A DNA stretch of 64,000 nt, from positions 1 to 64,000 of the forward strand of contig NZ_JAVCAP010000020.1 in the NCBI RefSeq assembly GCF_030769565.1, in the 5' to 3' direction. Each line of letters starts with the position of its first letter. Position 1 is the stretch's first letter. The DNA comes from Methylophilus aquaticus (GTDB lineage: Bacteria > Pseudomonadota > Gammaproteobacteria > Burkholderiales > Methylophilaceae). A program made the position numbers and the translations under genes. Shown here piece by piece: positions 27,459-36,784 of this stretch. The notes beneath the pieces were generated by a model that saw only the letters and a program-made list of their open reading frames with translations, was not told the DNA's origin and did no database searches.

Positions 27459-27770
27459 ATGACATTTGGACTGCCCGATACCGCGATACAAAAACTGAAA
27501 GAAGTTTTTAACCAAGATACGCGCATCGAAAACGTTTGGCTATATGGTTCCAGAGCATTAGGCAGAGAGAAGCCAGCCTCTGACATTGATTTATGTATAG
27601 AAGCTGAAGCGTTAAAGCTAAGAGACTTGCACCTAATTGAGGGAAAAATAGATGACTTGAACCTACCTTGGAAGGTGGATCTATCTCTCAAACATCAAAT
27701 TGACAACCCTGCTCTAGTTGCGCACATAGAGCAATTAGGTATTAACTTCTTGACTCGCACAATATACTAA
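27459..27770 (+). CDS. Minimal nucleotidyltransferase (HI0073 family)
   Basis: A 103-residue nucleotidyltransferase with GSX10DXD (G30-S31 and D42-I43-D44), the expected antitoxin of the preceding HI0074-type HEPN protein, from which it is separated by ten bases. ATG 27459 is preferred over the adjacent GTG 27456. The sequence around 27000-27770 is more A/T-rich than rep, consistent with acquisition. Confidence 0.87.
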   Translation: MTFGLPDTAIQKLKEVFNQDTRIENVWLYGSRALGREKPASDIDLCIEAEALKLRDLHLIEGKIDDLNLPWKVDLSLKHQIDNPALVAHIEQLGINFLTRTIY

Positions 27771-27792
27771 TCAATCAAAAGTCGAAGCATTC

Positions 27793-27949
27793 AACCCAGC
27801 CGCTTTATCGCAGTACTCTCCAAAGATGAGACTTCAAACCCTTTGGCAACCCGTTTAACAGCGCTGCTGAACCGCCTAGTAAAAATTATGGGAAAAGCAA
27901 GATGGCGAATATCAAGGCGATGCTAAAATCTGGTACGAATCAGAATTAG
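27793..27949 (+). pseudogene. Decayed duplicate of the rep 3' end
   Basis: The translated sequence matches the end of Rep: PSRFIAVLSKDE parallels PSRFIAELPKDD, and GNPFN then NYGKSKMANIKAML parallels GNPFN then DYGKSKMANIKAML. About one base is missing near 27832-27840, so the two parts are in different frames. It ends at its own TAG (27947-27949), with a tail KSGTNQN that differs from the live gene. It has no start and is not expressed. It looks like the original or a foreign rep tail left behind when the toxin-antitoxin block was inserted. Confidence 0.85.
27885..27924 (+). repeat. 40-bp direct repeat, copy 2 (in rep remnant)
   Basis: Exact copy of 26059-26098. The perfect identity in this stretch contrasts with about 70% similarity just upstream, as expected for a recombination or integration site rather than plain divergence. 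Confidence 0.9.
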
Positions 27950-28045
27950 CTCATTATTAAGAACGACTGTCAGTGAGCCTCAGCATATTCAGTTAAATGG
28001 CACCGAATATGTTTAAAGAATATACATTTAAAAAGGCATAGAAAT

Positions 28046-28429
28046 ATGAAAATAACGGTCGTTGGTACAGGTTATGTTGGACTTTCTAATGCGGTCCTTT
28101 TGGCGCAGCACAATGAGGTTATTGCACTGGATATCGTACCCCAAAAAATTGAGATGCTTAACTCCAAACAGTCACCCATCGCCGACAAAGAAATACAAGA
28201 ATTTTTAAGTAAAAAACACCTCAATTTAAAAGCGACCACTGATAAACAAGACGCTTATAAAAATAGTGATTTTGTGATTATTGCAACACCTACTGATTAC
28301 GATGCCGATACCAACTATTTCAATACAACTAGTGTTGAGGCCGTCATAAAAGAGGCAATACAGTTCGCGCCTCAAGCAACAATCATTATCAAATCGACAG
28401 TTCCCGTATCCCCTATTAATTACGCATGA
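28046..28429 (+). pseudogene. Truncated UDP-sugar dehydrogenase (Ugd-like) fragment
   Basis: 127 residues matching only the N-terminal NAD-binding domain of UDP-glucose 6-dehydrogenase-type enzymes: [25 protein letters not shown] and IIKSTVPV. A whole enzyme is about 390-450 residues; the central and sugar-binding domains and the catalytic cysteine are missing, and the frame ends at TGA 28427-28429 after SPINYA. It is non-functional as a dehydrogenase. It lies at the left edge of the polysaccharide locus and marks a deletion there. Confidence 0.85.
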
Positions 28430-28491
28430 GATACTGGCTAGCAAAATACTTAGTCCGTTGGCATGGCTGAACGCTAAGTAAATATAGCCCA

Positions 28492-28500
28492 TGATATAAT
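28492..28500 (+). promoter_or_regulatory. Extended -10 promoter for the polysaccharide operon
   Basis: TG-a-TATAAT (28492-28500) is a perfect -10 hexamer with the extended TGN motif, 31 bases before gmd. No good -35 is seen, which is common for extended -10 promoters. It probably drives gmd and the genes that follow. Confidence 0.6.
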
Positions 28501-28531
28501 CCGAACACTTTTTAACTAACTGATTTAAGAC

Positions 28532-29617
28532 ATGTCACAAAAAGTCGCTTTAATTACCGGCATTACTGGTCAAGATGGTGCCTACCTAGCCGAGCTTTTG
28601 CTCAATAAGGGCTATATTGTGCATGGTATAAAACGTAGAGCCTCATTATTCAATACCGATAGAATTGATCATCTTTATCAAGATCCACATGTTGATAACA
28701 AGAATTTTGTTCTGCACTATGGAGATCTCACTGACTCCACCAACCTAATCAGAATCATTCAGCAAGTCCAGCCAGACGAAATCTACAACCTGGCAGCGAT
28801 GAGTCATGTGGCCGTCAGTTTTGAAACTCCGGAATATACAGCGAATGCTGATGGCATCGGCACTTTGCGTATTCTGGAAGCGATTCGTATTCTAGGGTTA
28901 GAAAAGAAAACACGCTTCTATCAGGCATCCACTTCTGAACTATATGGTCTGGTGCAAGAAACACCGCAGAAAGAAACTACGCCCTTCTATCCCCGCAGTC
29001 CTTATGCGGTGGCAAAAATGTATGCTTACTGGATTACGGTCAATTACCGTGAGGCTTATGGCATTTATGCCTGTAACGGTATCCTGTTTAATCACGAGAG
29101 CCCTATCCGTGGCGAAACTTTTGTTACACGCAAAATTACCCGCGCCTTGGCGCGAATCAAGCTTGGTCTACAAGAGTGCTTGTATTTAGGCAATCTGGAT
29201 TCGTTGCGTGATTGGGGACATGCCAAAGACTATGTTGAAATGCAATGGCTAATGTTGCAGCAGGAAGAAGCTGAAGACTTCGTAATTGCCACCGGCAAAC
29301 AATACAGCGTACGTGACTTTGTTAATGCAGCCGCCAAAGAGCTGGATATTACCGTTATATGGCAAGGTGAAGGCGTAGAAGAAAAAGGCTATTGGGACGA
29401 TAAATGCATCGTACAAGTTGATCCGCGTTACTTCAGGCCAACTGAGGTTGATACATTGCTTGGAGATCCTACGAAAGCTAAAGAAAAACTGGGCTGGGTA
29501 CCAAAAACCAGCTTTGAAGAACTGGTCTCAGAAATGGTGCGCGAAGATTACAAATCCGCCCAGCGTGATGAGTTAATCAAGCAACATGGCTATCAAGCTA
29601 TGGACTACCACGAATAA
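28532..29617 (+). CDS. gmd: GDP-mannose 4,6-dehydratase
   Basis: A 361-residue short-chain dehydrogenase/reductase that converts GDP-D-mannose to GDP-4-keto-6-deoxy-D-mannose. The NADP-binding [15 protein letters not shown] is at the N-terminus, the catalytic STSELYG and [19 protein letters not shown] (YxxxK) in the middle. [16 protein letters not shown] is typical of the family. It is the first intact gene of the locus, three bases before fcl. Confidence 0.97.
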   Translation: MSQKVALITGITGQDGAYLAELLLNKGYIVHGIKRRASLFNTDRIDHLYQDPHVDNKNFVLHYGDLTDSTNLIRIIQQVQPDEIYNLAAMSHVAVSFETPEYTANADGIGTLRILEAIRILGLEKKTRFYQASTSELYGLVQETPQKETTPFYPRSPYAVAKMYAYWITVNYREAYGIYACNGILFNHESPIRGETFVTRKITRALARIKLGLQECLYLGNLDSLRDWGHAKDYVEMQWLMLQQEEAEDFVIATGKQYSVRDFVNAAAKELDITVIWQGEGVEEKGYWDDKCIVQVDPRYFRPTEVDTLLGDPTKAKEKLGWVPKTSFEELVSEMVREDYKSAQRDELIKQHGYQAMDYHE

Positions 29618-29620
29618 GCC

Positions 29621-30598
29621 ATGAAAAAGGATGCAAAAATTTATGTTGCTGGGCATCGTGGTCTAGTAGGGTCAGCGTTAATAAATCAGCTGTCACAACA
29701 GGGGTATACAAACTTACTGACTAGAACCCATGCAGAATTAGATCTCACTAATCAAAATGCGGTAAAGAAATTCTTTAGTGAAGAAAAACCTGAATACGTC
29801 TTTCTGGCTGCGGCAAAAGTAGGCGGCATTCATGCGAATAATACTTACCCTGCTGAATTTATTCACCAAAATTTAGCCATCCAAACCAATGTCATTCACG
29901 AGTCTTATGTGAATGGTGTAAAGCGCCTTCTTTTCTTAGGCTCCAGCTGTATTTACCCTAAATTTGCACCGCAGCCGATGAAGGAAGAGCACCTGCTGAC
30001 GGGGGCACTTGAACCAACTAATCGGCCCTATGCCCTTGCTAAAATTGCCGGAATAGAAATGTGCTGGAGCTACAACCGGCAATATGGCACGCAATACTTG
30101 GCAGCTATGCCTACCAATTTATATGGTCCAGGTGACAACTATCATCCCGAAAACAGCCATGTCATTCCTGCACTCATCAGAAAATTTCATGAAGCAAAAG
30201 TTAATAATCAATCTGTAGTCACTGTATGGGGCACTGGTACACCAAAACGTGAGTTTTTATGCAATGAAGACATGGCAGATGCTTGTGTATTTTTAATGCA
30301 ACTACCTGACAACCAATTTCAAAAACTGCTCGAAAGTGATGAGTCTGCTTCTGGAAAACTCCAGCCTCCGCTTGTTAATGTCGGATATGGCAGCGACATC
30401 ACAATCAAAGTACTAGCAGAAACTGTTCAAAAAATTATTGGGCATCAAGGTAACATTCAATTCGATACATCCAAGCCAGATGGTACCCTTAGAAAACTGA
30501 TGGACGCTACGATCCTTCATCAAGCTGGTTGGCAGCCAAAAGTATCCATTGAAGCAGGATTAGAAATTGCCTATCAAGATTTCCTTAAGCACCATTAA
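29621..30598 (+). CDS. fcl: GDP-L-fucose synthase
   Basis: A 325-residue epimerase/reductase that turns the Gmd product into GDP-L-fucose. Features are GHRGLVGSA near the N-terminus, [23 protein letters not shown], and [20 protein letters not shown] with the YxxxK pair. It follows gmd by three bases. The Gmd product may also be drawn off by neighbouring enzymes. Confidence 0.97.
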   Translation: MKKDAKIYVAGHRGLVGSALINQLSQQGYTNLLTRTHAELDLTNQNAVKKFFSEEKPEYVFLAAAKVGGIHANNTYPAEFIHQNLAIQTNVIHESYVNGVKRLLFLGSSCIYPKFAPQPMKEEHLLTGALEPTNRPYALAKIAGIEMCWSYNRQYGTQYLAAMPTNLYGPGDNYHPENSHVIPALIRKFHEAKVNNQSVVTVWGTGTPKREFLCNEDMADACVFLMQLPDNQFQKLLESDESASGKLQPPLVNVGYGSDITIKVLAETVQKIIGHQGNIQFDTSKPDGTLRKLMDATILHQAGWQPKVSIEAGLEIAYQDFLKHH

Positions 30599-30630
30599 TC
30601 ATTAAACTGATCATAAACACTTCTAGCTAT

Positions 30631-31011
30631 ATGTCTCATTTTACGATTCTCAATTTACCAACATTTTCCGACGCACGCGGCTCCCTTACCGTGCTGGAAA
30701 ATGCATTGCCATTTTCTGTTGTTCGTACATATTGGATTTATGGTGCTGACGGTCAAACGCGTGGAGGTCATAGACATACCAGCACCAGACAGGCACTCAT
30801 TGCGTTACATGGCAACATTGCAATTTATATGAACGATGGTATTTCAGAAGAAACCATCGCTCTAAACTCACCTGGACAATGCCTGCTGGTTGAACCAAAA
30901 GATTGGCACACCATGACATTTGGAGAAGGCAGCGTCCTGTTTGTGATGGCATCACATGTCTATGACAGAAGCGAATATATTGATACGCCTTACGAGCTCT
31001 CAAGCAAATGA
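30631..31011 (+). CDS. Sugar 3,4-ketoisomerase, FdtA/QdtA type (cupin)
   Basis: A 126-residue cupin of the FdtA/WxcM-like family, which moves the keto group of an NDP-4-keto-6-deoxy sugar to C3. Visible features are the start with DARGSLTVLE, then GGHRHTSTRQALIALHG, with the histidines used in catalysis, and LVEPKDWHTM. It overlaps the aminotransferase gene by four bases. The usual substrate is dTDP-4-keto-6-deoxyglucose, but no rmlA or rmlB lies in the window. Confidence 0.85.
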   Translation: MSHFTILNLPTFSDARGSLTVLENALPFSVVRTYWIYGADGQTRGGHRHTSTRQALIALHGNIAIYMNDGISEETIALNSPGQCLLVEPKDWHTMTFGEGSVLFVMASHVYDRSEYIDTPYELSSK

Positions 31012-32096
31012 TTGAATACGAAAGCCTTGCTAATTCCAACCAGCAATTCATGCGTGAATTGGAAACTGCCGCGACTAATGTTATACGCTCTGGTTGGTAT
31101 GTTTTGGGGCATGAGGTTACTGAGTTCGAAAAAGAGTTTGCGACCTGGGTAGGTACGCGCCATTGTATTGGCGTAGCGAATGGCTTGGACGCATTAATTC
31201 TATCGATTGAAGCACTGATGTTACCCAAAGGCAGCGAAATACTAGTTGCCTCAAATACTTATATAGCGACAATTTTGGCAATTATTCGTGCTGGCCATAA
31301 GCCCGTACTCGTTGAACCAGACGCTGAAACATTCAATATTGATCCACTACAAATTACAGCTTCCATTACATCGGCCACGCGCGCGATTTGTGTCACGCAT
31401 TTGTTTGGCAAGGCATGCCGTATGGATGATATCTGCGCTATTGCCAATGAATACGGATTAAAGTTAATTGAAGATTGTGCCCAGTCGCATGGCGCTAAGC
31501 TATCAGGACGCATGACCGGAACATTTGGTGATGCGGGTTGTTTCAGTTTTTATCCGACAAAGAATCTTGGGGCGATTGGTGACGCAGGGGCCGTCGTGAC
31601 AGACAATGACGAAATAGCTGATCGTCTTCGCCATCTTCGAAACTATGGCTCAAAGCAAAAATACATCAACAAATATGTAGGCGTAAATTCAAGATTAGAT
31701 GAAATGCAGGCTGCCTTACTGAGAGTCAAGCTGCGTCATTTAGACGAAATGACCGAGCACAAGCGTAATTTAGCACGAGTATATTTCAAGAACTTACCAG
31801 ACTGGATGGCTTTACCTCACCAAAAAGAGGATGAGTATGATGTATTCCATATTTTTGGTGTTCGTTATCAAGAAAGAGATAGATTGAAGTCTTGGTTGCT
31901 GGAACAAGGCGTGAAGACTGAAATTCACTACCCTATCCCACCACATCGACAAGAAGCTATGCAAGGAATACTGCAAGGAGATTACCCGATTGCAGACAAA
32001 TTGCATGAAACAGAATTAAGTCTTCCCATCTCAGTTGGTCATACGATCGAAGATGTACAATTAGTAACCAACATCATTAAACAATTTAAGATTTAA
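31008..32096 (+). CDS. DegT/DnrJ/EryC1 aminotransferase, FdtB-like
   Basis: A 362-residue PLP-dependent sugar aminotransferase with LIEDCAQSHGA, the lysine in SFYPTKNLGAIGDAGAV and the C-terminal IHYPIPPHRQEA. Paired with the 3,4-ketoisomerase, it should place an amino group at C3 of a 6-deoxy sugar (Fuc3N or Qui3N type). No matching N-acyltransferase is obvious next to it. Confidence 0.9.
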   Translation: MIEYESLANSNQQFMRELETAATNVIRSGWYVLGHEVTEFEKEFATWVGTRHCIGVANGLDALILSIEALMLPKGSEILVASNTYIATILAIIRAGHKPVLVEPDAETFNIDPLQITASITSATRAICVTHLFGKACRMDDICAIANEYGLKLIEDCAQSHGAKLSGRMTGTFGDAGCFSFYPTKNLGAIGDAGAVVTDNDEIADRLRHLRNYGSKQKYINKYVGVNSRLDEMQAALLRVKLRHLDEMTEHKRNLARVYFKNLPDWMALPHQKEDEYDVFHIFGVRYQERDRLKSWLLEQGVKTEIHYPIPPHRQEAMQGILQGDYPIADKLHETELSLPISVGHTIEDVQLVTNIIKQFKI

Positions 32097-32099
32097 CCC

Positions 32100-33101
32100 A
32101 TGTTTACAAACTCGACAATTTTAATCACCGGTGGAACTGGATCATTTGGGAACACTTTTGTACCGATGACGCTGGAAAAATACAATCCAAAAAAACTGAT
32201 TATTTTTTCTCGTGATGAAATGAAACAGTGGGAGATGGCAAAAAAATTCCAAAATGACAAACGAGTAAGGTTCTTTATTGGCGATGTTCGTGATAAGGAT
32301 CGTTTGTACAGAGCTCTCGATGGCGTTGATTATGTAGTCCACGCTGCGGCCACAAAAATTGTACCTACCGCAGAGTACAATCCTTTCGAATGCGTCAAAA
32401 CAAATATCTTGGGAGCGATGAACCTGATTGATGCATGTATTGATCAGGGCGTAAAACGCGTAGTTGCTTTGTCTACAGACAAAGCAAGCAGTCCAGCCAA
32501 TCTATATGGTGCGACTAAGTTAGCATCAGATAAATTATTTGTAGCCGGTAACTCCTATGCTTCCGGCAAAGATGCCACACGTTTTTCTGTTGTAAGGTAC
32601 GGAAATGTAATGGGCTCACGGGGCTCAGTCATTCCTTTTTTTATGTCTATAGCAGATAACGGGAATTTGCCAATCACTGATGAAAGAATGACCAGGTTTA
32701 TGATTACGCTTGAACAAGGAGTAGATCTTGTCTGGCATGCTTTTGAGGATATGGTTGGTGGAGAGATTTATGTAAAAAAAATCCCTTCAATGAAAATCAC
32801 AGATATTGCTAAAGCCGTGGCACCAGATGCGCATCTGGAAACTGTTGGCATTCGGCCTGGCGAAAAACTGCATGAGCAAATGATTGGTGAGGAAGATGCA
32901 CTTTACACTTATGAGTATCCTCAGCACTTTAAGATATTGCCAGCAATTCATCAATGGAGCGAAGACCCTGCCAGAATTAATGATGGAATTAAAGTCTCCC
33001 CTGAATTTACCTACTCATCCAACAATAATAAGGACTGGATGACTATTTCACAGTTACAGGCATGGATTCAAAATAATGCCAGCATGGTTGGAAAAATATA
33101 A
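32100..33101 (+). CDS. pseB: UDP-GlcNAc 4,6-dehydratase (inverting), PseB
   Basis: A 333-residue short-chain dehydrogenase that starts pseudaminic acid synthesis by making UDP-2-acetamido-2,6-dideoxy-L-arabino-4-hexulose. It has ILITGGTGSFGNTFV, the HAAATKIVPTAEYNP region with the family lysine, and NLYGATKLASDKLF (YxxxK). The soluble size separates it from the membrane WbpM-type enzyme at the end of the locus. It is two bases before pseC. Confidence 0.93.
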   Translation: MFTNSTILITGGTGSFGNTFVPMTLEKYNPKKLIIFSRDEMKQWEMAKKFQNDKRVRFFIGDVRDKDRLYRALDGVDYVVHAAATKIVPTAEYNPFECVKTNILGAMNLIDACIDQGVKRVVALSTDKASSPANLYGATKLASDKLFVAGNSYASGKDATRFSVVRYGNVMGSRGSVIPFFMSIADNGNLPITDERMTRFMITLEQGVDLVWHAFEDMVGGEIYVKKIPSMKITDIAKAVAPDAHLETVGIRPGEKLHEQMIGEEDALYTYEYPQHFKILPAIHQWSEDPARINDGIKVSPEFTYSSNNNKDWMTISQLQAWIQNNASMVGKI

Positions 33102-33103
33102 GC

Positions 33104-34258
33104 ATGATTCCTTATGGGCGTCAATCAATCTCTGATAGAGATATTCAAGCTGTTGTTGAGGTCCTAAAATCAGATTATCTGACGCAAGGGCCAGCAGTTC
33201 CTCAATTTGAGCATGCCATCGCGCAATACTGTGGGGTTAAGTATGCAGTCGCCGTCAACAGTGCAACGAGTGCATTACACATTGCTTGCTTAGCGTTGGG
33301 CGTTACCAAGGGCGATATTGTATGGACCAGTCCTATCACTTTTGTAGCTAGTGCCAATTGCGCTCTGTATTGCGGTGCGGAGGTCGATTTCGTTGATATT
33401 GACCCCAACACATACAACATCAGTGTTATTCAATTGAAAAATAAACTGGAACTGGCGGAAAAAGCCGGGAAGCTGCCTAAGGTTGTTATCCCTGTGCACT
33501 TGGCTGGTCAATCCTGTGACATGGAAGCAATACAAGCACTTGCAAATCAATACGGTTTTAAAATTATAGAAGATGCCTCACACGCAATCGGCGCTAAATA
33601 TAACAACCAGCCAATAGGTAGCTGTAAATTCAGTGACATTACAATATTCAGCTTCCATCCAGTTAAAATCATTACTACAGGCGAAGGTGGCATGGCGCTA
33701 ACCAATAACGCCGAGATTGCTGATCATATGCAGTTACTTAGAAGTCACGGCATTACTCGCGATACTAAGAAGATGACCCAACAACCAGACGGGTCATGGT
33801 ATTACCAACAAATTGGCCTGGGATTCAACTACCGTATGACAGACATACAGGCAGCGCTGGGACTGAGTCAATTTAATCGTTTGGATGCGTTTGTAGCACA
33901 ACGCCATAGTATCGTAGAGAGTTATCAGCTACAGCTTTCAGAAAAAGTCGTTATCAAACCCTGGCAACATCCGGATACTTACTCCGCATATCATCTCTAT
34001 ATTGTGCAACTAAAACTGGAGTCCCTTCAAACCTCGCATCAACAAGCTTTCGAGCACTTGAGGGCATCAGGTATTGGTGTCAATCTTCACTACATTCCAA
34101 TTTACAAACAGCCTTACTATCAAGTCTTAGGGTATCGTGAATCAGACTTCCCAAATGCTGAGCAGTACTATGCGCGGGCAATCAGCCTACCCATTCATCC
34201 GGACTTGACACCTGAACAACAAGAAAAAGTAATTCAGATCATCAATGACTTTAAATAA
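33104..34258 (+). CDS. pseC: UDP-4-amino-4,6-dideoxy-N-acetyl-L-altrosamine transaminase, PseC
   Basis: A 384-residue PLP aminotransferase that acts on the PseB product, giving the 4-amino sugar. IPYGRQSISDRDIQAV, VAVNSATSALHIACLALG and the lysine-bearing SFHPVKIITTGEGGM match PseC closely. The amine it makes is the acceptor for the following N-acylation, which in this locus lacks PseH. Confidence 0.93.
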   Translation: MIPYGRQSISDRDIQAVVEVLKSDYLTQGPAVPQFEHAIAQYCGVKYAVAVNSATSALHIACLALGVTKGDIVWTSPITFVASANCALYCGAEVDFVDIDPNTYNISVIQLKNKLELAEKAGKLPKVVIPVHLAGQSCDMEAIQALANQYGFKIIEDASHAIGAKYNNQPIGSCKFSDITIFSFHPVKIITTGEGGMALTNNAEIADHMQLLRSHGITRDTKKMTQQPDGSWYYQQIGLGFNYRMTDIQAALGLSQFNRLDAFVAQRHSIVESYQLQLSEKVVIKPWQHPDTYSAYHLYIVQLKLESLQTSHQQAFEHLRASGIGVNLHYIPIYKQPYYQVLGYRESDFPNAEQYYARAISLPIHPDLTPEQQEKVIQIINDFK

Positions 34259-34278
34259 ATATTTCGATAGAGAAACTT

Positions 34279-35358
34279 ATGGCCATCCAACATCAAAATT
34301 TTGAAATTAACGGTGTTCAAATTGGTAAAAACCACTCTTGCTACATTACATTTGAAGCGGGCCCTACCCATCAAGGCTTGGAGTCAGCAAAAAAATTGGC
34401 CAAACATGCTAAAGATGCTGGTGGGAATGCTATCAAATTTCAAGTGTTTGACTCATTAAGACTGGTTGCAGACCCTAGTCTTCCATTTACTTACCAAACG
34501 CTCAAGAATCGCGATTCAGGTGAATTGGAAACCATCTCAGAACCACTTCGTGACATATTGCTACGCAGGCAAATGAAGGAGCATGAATGGCGTGAACTCA
34601 AAGCTTATTGCGATAATATTGGTATTGCCTTTTTTGCAACAGCATGTTTTCACGAAGATGTTGATTTTCTGGTGGAGATTGGCTGCCACTCCATAAAAAT
34701 CGCTTCAGCTGATGTCAATCACCTTCCATTTATTCGCTATGCGGCCAAAACCGGATTGTGTATCCAACTGGATACAGGGATGGCATCAATTGGGGAAATG
34801 GAAGTCGCTGTAGATGCTATCCGAGCAGAAGGCAATAACAACATCATTATTCACCATTGTCCTTCTGGTTATCCGGCACATTTGGAAAGTATTAATTTGA
34901 GAGCGATACCCACTATACAACAAGTTTTTGGATGCCCAGTTGCATTCTCTGACCATAGTGTTGGCTGGGACATGGATATTGCAGCAGTTGCTGTAGGTGC
35001 AAACATGGTAGAAAAGACCATTACGGAAGACCGAACTACACGTTCTGTTGAGCATGTCATGTCACTTGAACCACAAGATATGCAGCAGTTCGTTCAAATT
35101 ATCAGGAACTTGGAAGTAGCCCTTGGCAATAACAGACGCGTACTTTCGGATGCAGAAAAAGTGAAGCGTGATGCTATAAGAAGAAGTATTCATGTTATTC
35201 GTGATTTGCCAGAGGGCCATGTTTTAAGAGAAGCAGATATTGATTATCGTCGCCCTGGCACCGGTATATCACCGGACAAGTTGGAAACAGTTTTAGCAAA
35301 AACACTAAAACACACCTTGCAAGCTGGAACAAGACTTAGTTTGGAAGACTTGATTTAA
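34279..35358 (+). CDS. NeuB-family nonulosonate synthase (second paralogue)
   Basis: A 359-residue NeuB/SpsE-type aldolase-fold synthase with a C-terminal SAF domain (about residues 295-359). EAGPTHQGLESAKKLAKHAKDAGGNAIKFQ and SDHSVGWDMDIAAVAVGA match the catalytic domain. It differs clearly from the PseI at 40581, so the locus has two such synthases. Its position before hisH-hisF-pseA suggests that it acts in the amidinated sugar branch. The substrate is not assigned. Confidence 0.85.
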   Translation: MAIQHQNFEINGVQIGKNHSCYITFEAGPTHQGLESAKKLAKHAKDAGGNAIKFQVFDSLRLVADPSLPFTYQTLKNRDSGELETISEPLRDILLRRQMKEHEWRELKAYCDNIGIAFFATACFHEDVDFLVEIGCHSIKIASADVNHLPFIRYAAKTGLCIQLDTGMASIGEMEVAVDAIRAEGNNNIIIHHCPSGYPAHLESINLRAIPTIQQVFGCPVAFSDHSVGWDMDIAAVAVGANMVEKTITEDRTTRSVEHVMSLEPQDMQQFVQIIRNLEVALGNNRRVLSDAEKVKRDAIRRSIHVIRDLPEGHVLREADIDYRRPGTGISPDKLETVLAKTLKHTLQAGTRLSLEDLI

Positions 35359-35982
35359 ATGACCACTGGAACTGTGGCCATTATTGATTATGGCATGGGA
35401 AATCTTCGGTCCGTTCAAAATGCAATCACACATTTGGGATTCACATCGGATATTGTCAGTATCCCAGAGCAATTAAACCATTATGATAAAATCATCCTAC
35501 CTGGCGTGGGTGCTTTTGGGCAAGCCATTGAATGCCTATTACGCTCAGGAATGGCTGAAGGTCTGACCCTCAGAAAAAACAACGGTGCTCATATTCTAGG
35601 GATTTGCCTGGGTATGCAACTGATGTGCAAGACATCCGAAGAGGATGGCAATCATCAAGGATTAGGATGGTTTGATGCCGAAGTCATTAGGCTCCCTGAA
35701 ATGCAAGGCCTACCGGTGCCCCATATCGGCTGGAATGGCGTGGACATCAAAAAAGATGACCCTATTTTTACTAATATCCAATCAGGTGAAGACGCTTACT
35801 TTGTTCACAGCTATCACGTCGTATGCAATCACCAAGAGGATATACTCGCATCGACTGACTATGGCTCGGAATTTACCTCAATCATTCAACATGACAATCT
35901 GAGAGGGATTCAATTCCACCCTGAAAAAAGTCAGCAATTCGGACTGAATCTAATTAAGAACTATCTGGAAATAGCATGTTAA
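35359..35982 (+). CDS. HisH-type glutamine amidotransferase (amidination branch)
   Basis: A 207-residue class I glutaminase with catalytic Cys83 in ILGICLGMQLM and the His-Glu pair in GIQFHPEKS. It resembles the HisH subunit of imidazole glycerol phosphate synthase but overlaps a HisF-like gene and is followed by a PseA/WbpG gene. This set feeds ammonia to an N-acetyl sugar amidotransferase in O-antigen and flagellin sugar pathways, so a histidine role is unlikely. It starts directly on the preceding stop codon. Confidence 0.88.
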   Translation: MTTGTVAIIDYGMGNLRSVQNAITHLGFTSDIVSIPEQLNHYDKIILPGVGAFGQAIECLLRSGMAEGLTLRKNNGAHILGICLGMQLMCKTSEEDGNHQGLGWFDAEVIRLPEMQGLPVPHIGWNGVDIKKDDPIFTNIQSGEDAYFVHSYHVVCNHQEDILASTDYGSEFTSIIQHDNLRGIQFHPEKSQQFGLNLIKNYLEIAC

Positions 35983-36764
35983 AGAAAAGGCTAATCGCGG
36001 TTCTGATACTGCGAGAGGGTAAAGTGGTTCAAAGCGTAAGATTCAAGCATACTAATGTTATTCATTATGACGCAGTTCATGCCATGGAAGCCTTTAACAA
36101 ATGGGCTGTCGATGAAATTGTTATTTTAAATGTCAGCCCCGAACCGTCATCAAAAACTCAGTTTGCAGAGATCGTAGAGCGCATTTCAAGCCAATGTTTT
36201 GTTCCTCTTTCGGCAGGCGGCTGGATTGATACTGCTGAGTATGCACAAACTTTACTGAGATGCGGTGCTGACAAAATAGTGCTAAATACGGCATTTGCCG
36301 ACAATCCTGACTTAGTAAAAAGCCTCTCGCTTAAGTTCGGCCGGCAATGCATCGTCGCCTCTATAGACGGCAAACATAGTGATGAAGGTGAGTCTTGGAT
36401 TGCTGTAGATCGCGGTACTCGTTTAATCCATACCTCACCGGAGGAGTGGGCAAAACATGTGGTTGGCCTTGGTGCTGGTGAAATTTTTTTCAACTCAATT
36501 GATCATGATGGTGCACGCAAAGGCTATGATCTACAAAATCTCGAAAAAATATCAGCGACAGTTAATGTCCCTGTCATTGCTTTTGGAGGCGTCTTTGGCT
36601 GGAATCACCTGGTAGAGGGCATTCATGCCGGAGCGTCAGCCGTAGCGGCAGCCAACCAGTTTCACTATACTGAACAAAGTACAAGAAAAGCTAAAAGCTT
36701 TCTTGCAAATGCTGGTGTATTGGTTCGTATTCAGGGCCAGAACCTCAAAACCAGTAGTAATTAG
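35976..36764 (+). CDS. HisF-like cyclase subunit lacking catalytic Asp11
   Basis: A 262-residue beta/alpha barrel with the HisF signature spacing: RLIAVLILREGKVVQSVRF at the N-terminus, SAGGWID, and VASIDGK. Read against histidine-pathway HisF, position 11 is Ile instead of the catalytic Asp, while Asp131 (equivalent to Asp130) is kept. The enzyme should therefore not cyclise the histidine intermediate. It would form the ammonia channel with the HisH-like subunit for PseA. It overlaps hisH by seven bases. Confidence 0.88.
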   Translation: MLKKRLIAVLILREGKVVQSVRFKHTNVIHYDAVHAMEAFNKWAVDEIVILNVSPEPSSKTQFAEIVERISSQCFVPLSAGGWIDTAEYAQTLLRCGADKIVLNTAFADNPDLVKSLSLKFGRQCIVASIDGKHSDEGESWIAVDRGTRLIHTSPEEWAKHVVGLGAGEIFFNSIDHDGARKGYDLQNLEKISATVNVPVIAFGGVFGWNHLVEGIHAGASAVAAANQFHYTEQSTRKAKSFLANAGVLVRIQGQNLKTSSN

Positions 36765-36784
36765 TTAATTAATTAGGATTTTCC

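Noticed and set aside
35359-36764. hisH-hisF as histidine biosynthesis genes
   Set aside because: No other his genes are near, the catalytic Asp11 of HisF is replaced, and the next gene is a PseA/WbpG amidotransferase.
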